Under the pieces are notes generated by a model. The model had not been told where the DNA came from. It ran no database searches and saw only the letters and a program-made list of their open reading frames with translations. From NCBI GenBank assembly GCA_036426205.1, contig WSYH01000266.1, positions 1-64,000 of the forward strand: a stretch of DNA of 64,000 nucleotides, given 5' to 3'. Within the stretch, counting starts at the first letter, position 1. Every line of letters starts with the position of its first letter. The DNA comes from Ascaphus truei. Lineage: Eukaryota; Chordata; Amphibia; Anura; Ascaphidae. Both the position numbers and the translations under genes were made by a program. This document shows positions 55,823 to 64,000 of this stretch, piece by piece.

Positions 55823-58275
55823 CTGCGGTAATGCATCCTTACATGGATCCTGTCACAGTGTGTGTGCTGCAGTAATGCATTCTTACATGGATCCTGTCAC
55901 TGTGTGTGCTGCGGTAATGCATCCTTACATGGATCCTGTCACAGTGTGTGTGCTGCAGTAATGCATTCTTACATGGATCCTGTCACTGTGTGTGCTGCAC
56001 TAATGCATCCTTACATGGATCCTGTCAGTGTGTGTGTGCTGCAGTAATGCATCCTACATGAATCCTGTCACAGTGTGTGCTGCAGTAATGCATCCTTACA
56101 TGGATCCTGTCACTGTGTGTGCTGCAGTAATGCATCCTTACATGGATCCTGTCACAGTGTGTGTGTGTGCTTCGTACTGCTCCTTACATAGATCCGTCCC
56201 AGTGTGTGCGTGCAGTAATGGTCCTTACATGGATCCTGTCACAGTGTGTGCAGCGGTAATGCATCCTTACATAGATCCTGTCACAGTGTGTGCTGCAGTA
56301 ATGCATCCTTACATGGATACTGTCACTGTGTGTGTGCTGCAGTAATGCATCCTTACATGGACACTGTCACAGTGTGTGCTGCAGTAATACATCCTTACAT
56401 GGGTCCTGTCAAAGTGTGCTGCAGTAATGCATCCTTACATGGATCCTGTCACAGTGTGTGCTGCAGTAATGCATCCTTACATGGGTCCTGTCACAGTGTG
56501 TGTGCTGCAGAATGCATCCTTACATGGTCCTCTCACTGTGTGGTGTGCTGCAGTATGTATCCTTACATGGACCCTGTCACAGTGTGTGCTGCAGTAATAC
56601 ATCCTTACATGGTCCTGTCAAAGTGTGTCTGTAGTAATGCATCCTTACATGGTCCTGTCACAGTGTGCTGCAGTAATGCATCCTTACATGGGTCCTGTCA
56701 AAGTGTGCTGCGTAATGCATCCTTACATGGATCCTGTCACAGTGTGTGTGCTGCAGTAATGCATCCTTACATAATCCTGTCACAGTGTGTGCCGCAGTAA
56801 GCATCTTTACATGGATCCTGTCACATGTGTGTGCTGCAGTAATGCATCCTTACATGGATCCTGTCACAGTGTGTGCTGCGTAATGCATCCTTACATGGAT
56901 CCTGTCACAGTGTGTGGCTGCTAATGCATCCTACATGGTCCTGTCACAGTGTGTGCTGCATTAACTGCATCCATATCATGGATCTGATCACTGTGTGTTG
57001 TGCTGCAGTAATGCATCCTACATGGACCCTGTCCAGTGTGGTGCTGCAGGTAATACATCCTTACATGGGTCCTGTCAAAGTGTGCTGCAGTAATGCATCC
57101 TTACATGGATCCGTCACAGTGTGTGCTGCAGTAATGCATCCTTACATGGATCTGTCACGTGTGTGCTGCAGTAATGCATCCTACCTGGATCCTGTCACTG
57201 TGTGTGTGCTGCAATAATGCATAATCCTTCATGGTCCTTTCACAGTGTGTGTGCTGCAGTAATGCATCCTACATGATCCTGTCACATTGTGTCAGTAATG
57301 CATCCTTACATGGATCCTGTCACAGTGTGTGGCTGCTGTAATGTTCCTTACATGGATCCTGTCACAGTGTGTGCTGCAGTAATGCAACCTTACATGGTTC
57401 CTGTCACAGTGTGTGCAGTAATGCATCCTTACATGGATCCTGTCACTGTGTGTGTGCTGCAGTATGCATCCTTACATGGATCCTGTCACAGTGTGTGCTG
57501 CAGTAATGTATCCTTTCAGGATCCTGTCACGTGGTGCTGCAGTAAGCATCCTTACATGGATCCTGTCACAGTGTGTGTGCTGCAGTAAATGCATCTTATG
57601 ACATGAATCCTCAGTGTGTGTGCTGCAGTAATGCATCCTTACATGGATCCTGTCACTGTTGCTGCTTAATGCATCATTACATGGATCCTGTCACATGTTG
57701 TGCTGCAGTAATGCATCCTTACATGGATCCTGTCACAGAGTTGTGCTGCATAATGCATCCTTACATGGATCCTTCACAGTGTGTGCTGCAGTATGTATCC
57801 TTCATGGATCCTGTCACAGTGTGTGCTGCAGTAATGAATCCTTAATGGATTCTATCACAGTGTTGCTGCATTCATGTATCCTTACATGATCCTGTCACAG
57901 TGTGTGCTGCAGTAATGCATCCTTACATGGATCCTGTCACAGTTGTGTGCTGCAGTAATGCATCCTTACATGGATATCCTGTCACAGTGTGGTGCTGCAG
58001 TAATGCATCCTTACATGGATCCTGTCACATGTTGTGTGCTTGCAGTAATGCATCCTTACATGGACCTGTCACTGTGTGTGTCTGCAATATGCATCCTTAC
58101 ATGGATCCTGTCACAGTGTGTGCTGCAGTAATGCATCCTTTCATGGATCCTGTCACGTGTGTTGCTGCAATAATGCATCCTTACATGGATCCTGTCACAG
58201 GTGGTGTGAGCTGCAGTAATGCATCCTTACATAGATCCTGTCACTGTTGTGTGCTGCAGTAATGCACTCCTTACG
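55823..58275. repeat. Minisatellite G, second noisy copy
   Basis: The same 42-bp unit as 45,745-48,290, with parallel landmark variants such as catccatacatgg and ataatcctgtcac in the same order, and independent indels. Confidence 0.93.
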
Positions 58276-58740
58276 TGGATGAGCCCTATTAAGTGTCTGT
58301 AAACAGAGTTATTGCGTTACCTTTTTTTGTTAGTTTGGTTCATTAAATTTCTAATGTATTGCCTGTGTGAGTCTATGTGTTTCTGAGTGGGTCTGGGTCT
58401 CTGCCTGTCATGGCTCACATGCTTACAATCCTTTGACCCAAAGGGTTAACTAAATGACCCTTTTCCAAAGAATATATAAGTATTTTACTGTGTATTTTTT
58501 GTCATATTGGATGTAGCATGTGGGCTTCTCTGTTGCTTGTTGTAGACATTTACCATTTTTCAATAGCTCTCCTCCTTTTTGACACTTATATACATATATA
58601 TATTGTGGTGGATCCGGGTTTCCTATAAATGAGCTTGCTGGGATTTCTGTGTGCTGTCAGTCCTAGAGTAGTCTGGGTGTATAACCCTGCTGTACTGATC
58701 AGTCCTAGAGGTTACATGCTGTGAGTCACTATGAAGGTAC
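58276..58740. other. Second copy of GBP intron 48,291-48,732
   Basis: Parallel text (gagccctattaagtgtctgt, tgttgcttgttgtagacatt, gagcttgctggga) with indels in both versions. No gene content. Confidence 0.85.
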
Positions 58741-58930
58741 CTGGCTTGAGTTTCAGAGCATTCATTAGATACCCGTCCTCTGTCACTTCCTTGCGTCCCT
58801 GCTCCCAGTATCAGAGTGAAGTCCTCGGACGCCACATGTGAAGGACGGAATCCTCTTAATTCAGCAGACTCGTCCCTGCTTCCGCCGGGGACGTTTCAAC
58901 CTAATCCTCTTTGTCAGCTCCGTCACATAA
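58741..58930 (-). pseudogene. gbp: Second noisy copy of GBP coding exon 4
   Basis: DFTLIL, then a slipped frame, and the YVTEL start remain readable. Splice sites are preserved. Indels differ from those at 48,733-48,925. Confidence 0.85.
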
Positions 58931-59072
58931 CTGAGAGACCTAAGGAGGAACTGACAGAGCACGATATACCCAGATATAGCCAGGGCCACACAATACTAGG
59001 GACACCTGCAGAGCATAATTCATGTGCGGTCCAGAGAGATTGCAGAGCATCACTCTGTTACAATAAGGATAC

Positions 59073-59176
59073 TGCAGCTGCTCCCTGGCTTGCTGGTCAA
59101 TAGTTCCCATACTATAAACCCTAATGCTGCTCAGCAGAACAGCCAGAGAGAAGATCCAGGTGTCTTCCTACTATCT
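59073..59176 (-). pseudogene. gbp: Second noisy copy of GBP coding exon 3
   Basis: Here the acceptor is intact (gtctcag|agatagtagg), which fixes the exon start that is blurred in the first copy. The body is frameshifted. Confidence 0.8.
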
Positions 59177-59385
59177 CTGAGACAGAGAAACAGAATCATT
59201 GTAACACAGCGTCCCTGTGCAGTGCTAGAGACGCCCTAATATATACAGCCACTTAGTCAATCTTACACGTACATTAACCCCTTATCTGATAGACCGTTCT
59301 GTAGCACTGAGCATGTTAACATGCGTCTTCCAGCATCAGAAGGAACCAGACTGGAGGTCACACGGAGACATCTGTCCCCACTCAC

Positions 59386-59510
59386 CTTCTCCACGTCCCC
59401 CAGCCCCTCGGTGTCCCACAGTCACCAGGGGGTGTCCAGGTTTAGAAGGGGAGGGACACACCACATCCAGTCCCTTAGTCTTTGACTGGATGGTGGATCC
59501 CAGAGCAATC
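59386..59510 (-). pseudogene. gbp: Second noisy copy of GBP coding exon 2
   Basis: Reads [29 protein letters not shown], then shifts before DTEGLGD. It complements the first copy at 49,382-49,504, which is shifted early and correct late. Confidence 0.85.
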
Positions 59511-59929
59511 CTGGGAGGAGAGGTTAAGAAAGATATAAGACAAGAGACAAATAACAAGCAAAATAAAGAAAGTTCAGTGATAGAGAAACATGAAAAAGAA
59601 CTTCAGGTGGAGGGATTTTAACAGGACAATTTATAGTAGGACTTCACTGCTCATCACAAAGGGGGAATGTACCTATTGAAATTGGTGTCAGATAATGACA
59701 ATTTGGGCCAACTGGTCTATGTAGCTTCATATCCGGCTAAACATAACACCTCACTTTGTCTGTGTTTAAACCCCATCGATAACCACATCGCCTGACGCGC
59801 ATCTCTGCATTGGCAGCTAAGAGATAATAAATGTGTGTGATTTCCCTGGGTAAACGCTAAGCATTCTGTAATTTTCTTATTGTCCATACACTTGCTACTC
59901 ATCTCCTGGTGAGCAGCACCATGCGTCAA

Positions 59930-61979
59930 CGTCGATCAAATACACCACACTAAGGGGGGGGGGTGCTTCCATCTTTATACAAGCACTCTCTCAGCCCTAA
60001 TGCCGTTATCCTGTGCGACAGGCGTAGCACGGGCCACCATGACTTTTTCATGTATTATAGACGCCGGGAGCTCTTGCCAGAGCTTTAATGTATGTGTAGT
60101 TCGTTCTCATGTCTATGATTGCGGACATGTGTAGTTGACAGCATACCAGTGATGTGACTCGGGCTGTTGTTGTTATGTGAGGTGGGAGGTGGGAGTGCTG
60201 AGTGAGGAGGAGGTCTCTTGTGGTAAACTACGAAAATTAAACAAAAAGAGTGTGGTAGACACAGAAAGAGTGGGGTGTTGGGGTGGTACAAGCCTGTGGC
60301 ACACTCACGTCGTCCACCTACCCACACACACAGGGGGACCGGCTCATCAACATCACGGAAACACACACTACACAGAAAAAAACACAAGCATGAGACACAC
60401 AACACTACAAATAACAGACACACACACTTCCCTACACAGGTATAGCGCCCCCACCACCGCGCAACTTTTGACACACGCTACAACACACTCATGCACCTGC
60501 CATACACCAAGCATCACTCTCTCGCGCGATCCCCACGGCGCACCAGTCAAGTACACACCTCACTGTGCAGCATCCCATCAACCCACACAGTCAGACATCA
60601 CTTTGTGCAGCGCAGTGCAGCGGCCAACGAAAGATGAAGGTCTGCATATTCCCGCAGTCTGTCGGCTCCCCTCTCCCTGCCGTGCGCCGCGGCTGCGGCC
60701 CTCTTCTGTAGAAAAGGTCTGCTGACGTCAGCCAACTAAAAATCCGCGCGCCGCCGCAGCCAGGCATAGCTGCTAACGCGCTTTCATCAGGTCAGCTGAG
60801 TGTGTGCGGTTTGCCGGTCCGATGTATTTCCCGTAGCGGCGATTCGCCACGACGACCACCCGGCACTATAGAAGAGGTTGCCGGCAGTATAGAAGTGCAC
60901 TATCAGTTATATCTACATGCACATCTGTCCATAGCCCTCACACCGACACCTCTCGCGTCCCTAGACATGAAACAGGAGTCGCGCCGTATAATATGAGGTG
61001 CTTCATCTCATTTCCAGTCAGAACGGTGCCTAGTGGCGGACCTGTAACCTTGCGCCTAGGCAATCCGGGAAGCTTTGATGCCTCGCCAGCCTACGCATCA
61101 GAACCACGTAAACAGAGCAGCGTTTCTGTGATCAGGTCTCGGCGTCAATCAGCTACCCGTGGACTCCCTTACCCATCATTAGGGTAGGTGAGCTGTATGC
61201 GCCAGTCCGGGAAAGGTATCAAAAATAGTTATTGCCCGTGTTCTGCCAATAAGTGGATGCAAACTGTCAACCATAAATATACATGGTCATATGCTGCAGG
61301 ACTAATAAATGTGATGTGGCTCGCACTGCATAGCAGCACACCGTTCACTCACAATAGGGATAATCAAGGCTGTGCCCCATAATCTAAAGTGCTCATCTGA
61401 ACAGAACTTGAGGGTGTTAAATCTTGTTGATTGAACTTACAGGATAAACACCAAACATAGTTAATTGACAATGCTATGTGGGCGCGGTCATGGATGTTGT
61501 TCTAATCCTAATGTTAAGAAATCTATCTCTATCATGATGGAAATATAAATCACATCCAATCTCTCATGACATATTACTTGTGTGTAACCACTCAAGAGTT
61601 GCGAAAACATCAGATAGTCAGTGAGAACAAGATTATAACCAAACGTTGAAGGCCCTCCGGCGTCGCTTCTTCAGCGTATCTGGTACGGGTCATTATACGG
61701 AGCGAATTTGCGGGCATTATCTGTCATATCACTTACTAAAACAGAGACCTCACGCAGGTTGTGTCGATGCAGTGCACTACATGACAAGGAACGGGCAGAA
61801 CATTCAGTGTTCGTGTCCCATGATATCAGCTAAAAAGTGAACCGATGTGCTGATTAAATCACTCTGGAGTAGCACCTACTAAATGCATATTCAGGCACTC
61901 ACCGTCTGCTACTCTATGCGCATAACTATACAGTCTACACTCTTTTACGTCTCCATCTCCCTATAATTGACCAAATATA
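59930..61979. other. Very low-quality sequence, partly matching GBP exon 1 region
   Basis: Only scattered similarity to 49,930-50,575 is visible, for example at 60,786-60,860 (catcaggt, gccggtccgatgtatttccc). No reliable gene. It may be the worst part of a raw read or a chimeric insert. Confidence 0.5.
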
Positions 61980-63480
61980 CAGTGCAATTGAGAATATTCA
62001 AATCCTAAGGAGTAGAACACCTCCCCTAAACTAAGCCCGCCCTAACCTAATGGGTTCAAAACGTTCGAAATTATTAAACATTGATACAAATGAACAACAG
62101 TTTAACAAAGAAACTGACTAACTACCATAAATAAACAAGGGAAGAAATACTACCAGTGGAGATATAAAATACACCACTCGTGTCTGTGAAATACTAGTCC
62201 TAAAAAAAATGGAAGTACAATACTGTGGCTTAAGAGAAATATAATAAAAAAAAGGAAAGGTAGGGACCAACTTTCCATGAGAAATACAATAAGTACCTTG
62301 AGGTATAATGATCTATTCACAGATGGCTATATTAGTTCACTAGAAAAAACTTGTATAATGTGCGGTATAAAACTAAGCAGTCTGATGTAATAAGAGGCAC
62401 TTAGTCATAAGAAGTGAATGGAATGTGATAAAGACCTGTAGTATATCTATATTAATCATCATAAACCACTAGCAACGTGTCATTAAAAACCAAACAACAC
62501 CCAACCAACCGCACCGTCTTGATAAATTCGGTCCTGTCGGTGATTTAAAATAGTTGACTAGAATAGCATAGTTTGGATATTAACTGAGGATCCCATACAC
62601 AAGAATCACCAAAAGTGCATCACAGTTGTGCATGTTTGTTGACACAATCCACGGGAAACAATGTAGCCAAGTAACATACAAAAACGACAATGAAAAACAT
62701 TTCAGAAGCTGGAGAATACAATGGTTGGAAGATGTTTACATGGTGACACGAGAAACAAAATCAAATTGATGGCACCAAACTTTGGTTAGAGAACCGAATT
62801 TCATCAAAATTTTAAAAACCGTAAGACACAATCAACAAAATATATTATAATAAACAATTAACCCATCACGTAGAACGTCACACCGTTGCCAACATGACAA
62901 AAACTAACACATGACGTCAGGGCCGCGTGAACATGTGCCCAAATAAAGACAGAAGTGGCATCACATGATAGATAAGCAAATCGGACCAACACATAATGCT
63001 TCCAACCGTTAGGAAAAAAGTGGGAAACGAGCTTGCAATGTGTGTCTGTAGTGTATACAAAGGTGATGAGGCCCCTGCAGTGTGTGTACTGTGTGTACAT
63101 AAATAATGAAAGACAATTCATAAAATTCAAATCATTAACAAATTAAAACTCTAATACTCATAATAATAAAACCTGCCCTCATTACCTATACACTTTACTT
63201 ATAAGGGCACAACACCTTCAACATTTAAAGCCAATGAGCCTTTTAACAACCATGTGACCTTCCTGACACTAAAACCTATTGCACAATCGGGTATTCTCTT
63301 GCTGCTCACAATCCTCGTTAGACAGACAACATGACATACAAACATAAAAAATACACTCAGCCATGACAGGGGCCGCAGACACAGCTTTCACTAGGAAGGC
63401 CCAGGAAGAACGTTATAATCATTAAAAACAACACCGGAAGGCCGCGCTACCCACATTTCAGGCAGCCTTGCGATACAAAC
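61980..63480. repeat. Very noisy second copy of 50,575-51,690
   Basis: Landmarks in order: gaatattcaaatcctaagg, taatgggttcaaaacg, gatctattcacagatggcta, cgtgtcattaa, gttgccaacatgac, cccctgcagtgtgtg, caggcagccttgcga. Many inserted As. It ends in minisatellite G. Confidence 0.85.
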
Positions 63481-63482
63481 CC

Positions 63483-64000
63483 ATGCATCCTTACATGGAT
63501 CTTGTCACAGTGTGTGTGGCAGTAATGCATCCTTACATGGATCCTGTCACAGTGTGTGTGCTGCAGTAATGCATCCTTACATAGATCCTGTAACAATGTG
63601 TGCTGCAGTAATGCATCCTTACATGGATCCTGTCACAGTGTGTGCCGCAGTAATGCATCCTTACATGGATCCTGTCACAGTGTGTGTGCTGCAGTAATGC
63701 ATCCTTACATGGATCCTGTCACAGTGTGTGCTGCAGTAATGCATCCTTACATGGATCCTATCACAGTGCCTGTGTGGTGTGCTGCAGGAAGGTATGTCCT
63801 ACGTGGACCCTGTCCACAGTGTGTCTGCAGTAATACATCCTTACATGGTCCTGTCAAGTGTGCTGTAGTACTATGCATCCTTACATGGTCCGTCACAGTG
63901 TGTCTGCAGTAATCATCCTTACATGGGTCCTGTCAAGTGTGCTGCAGTAATGCATCTCTTACATGGTCCTGTCACAGGGGTGTGCTGCAGTAATGCAATC
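63483..64000. repeat. Minisatellite G, third stretch
   Basis: Twelve or so 42-bp units, the first seven clean, running off the window end. Confidence 0.93.

Noticed and set aside
60177..60996. Short open frames in the 60-61.8 kb block
   Set aside because: The block is very low quality with only patches of similarity to the GBP exon 1 region; no frame carries a recognisable domain.

Overview
This is a vertebrate window, most likely from a frog. It contains intron/exon structure and full-length and degenerate LINEs. The L2-type tails (ending in a 'gcgctatataaat'-like string), the CR1 tail of '(actatgta)n' and the Penelope-like elements (PLEs) are of kinds I associate with anuran genomes. The species cannot be fixed from the sequence. 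There is no operon, prokaryotic gene, CRISPR array or recognisable tRNA/rRNA.

One host protein gene can be read: a guanylate-binding protein (GBP, interferon-inducible dynamin-superfamily GTPase) on the minus strand. Its start codon is near 50,301 and its stop near 15,482. Ten coding exons can be placed: 50,112-50,309; 49,382-49,504; 49,068-49,170; 48,733-48,925; 45,435-45,677; 40,320-40,603; 22,646-22,858; 18,506-18,608; 17,832-18,025; 15,482-15,697. The six 3' exons are clean and splice in frame, except for one in-frame TAG in the penultimate coding exon (17,910-17,912). The four 5' exons lie in error-rich sequence with frameshifting indels. Almost everything from 15 kb to 50 kb is intron of this gene, filled with transposons and minisatellites.

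Layout: 1-12.0 kb, two minisatellites and a noisy re-copy of their junction, ending at a 4-N gap. 12.0-15.4 kb, an internally deleted L2-type LINE, a 41-G run, and two retroelement promoters with hammerhead-like hairpins. 15.5-18.6 kb, the three last GBP exons plus two minisatellites. 18.7-22.5 kb, microsatellites and a PLE with an inverted terminal repeat at its 5' side. 22.6-29 kb, a GBP exon, a 28-bp minisatellite, and two noisy duplicate blocks around a 35-N gap. 28.3-36.5 kb, an L2-derived element interrupted by a full-length L1 with a 16-bp target-site duplication; both L1 ORFs are present and ORF2 is broken by one base. 36.5-40.3 kb, a 30-bp minisatellite split by a CR1. 40.3-45.7 kb, two GBP exons, a second degenerate PLE, an L2-type 3' end and an unassigned repeat. 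45.7-51.7 kb, a 42-bp minisatellite and GBP coding exons 1-4. 51.7-64 kb, CT-rich tandem repeat, an unassigned possible LTR, then a second noisier copy of 45.7-51.7 kb.

The main caution is that roughly half of the window looks like uncorrected long-read sequence inserted at gaps, so several duplications are probably assembly artefacts. I found no convincing new multi-gene system. The most interesting biology is the GBP stop codon, the near-intact L1, a 2A-like motif in an L2 derivative, and the hammerhead-like hairpins.
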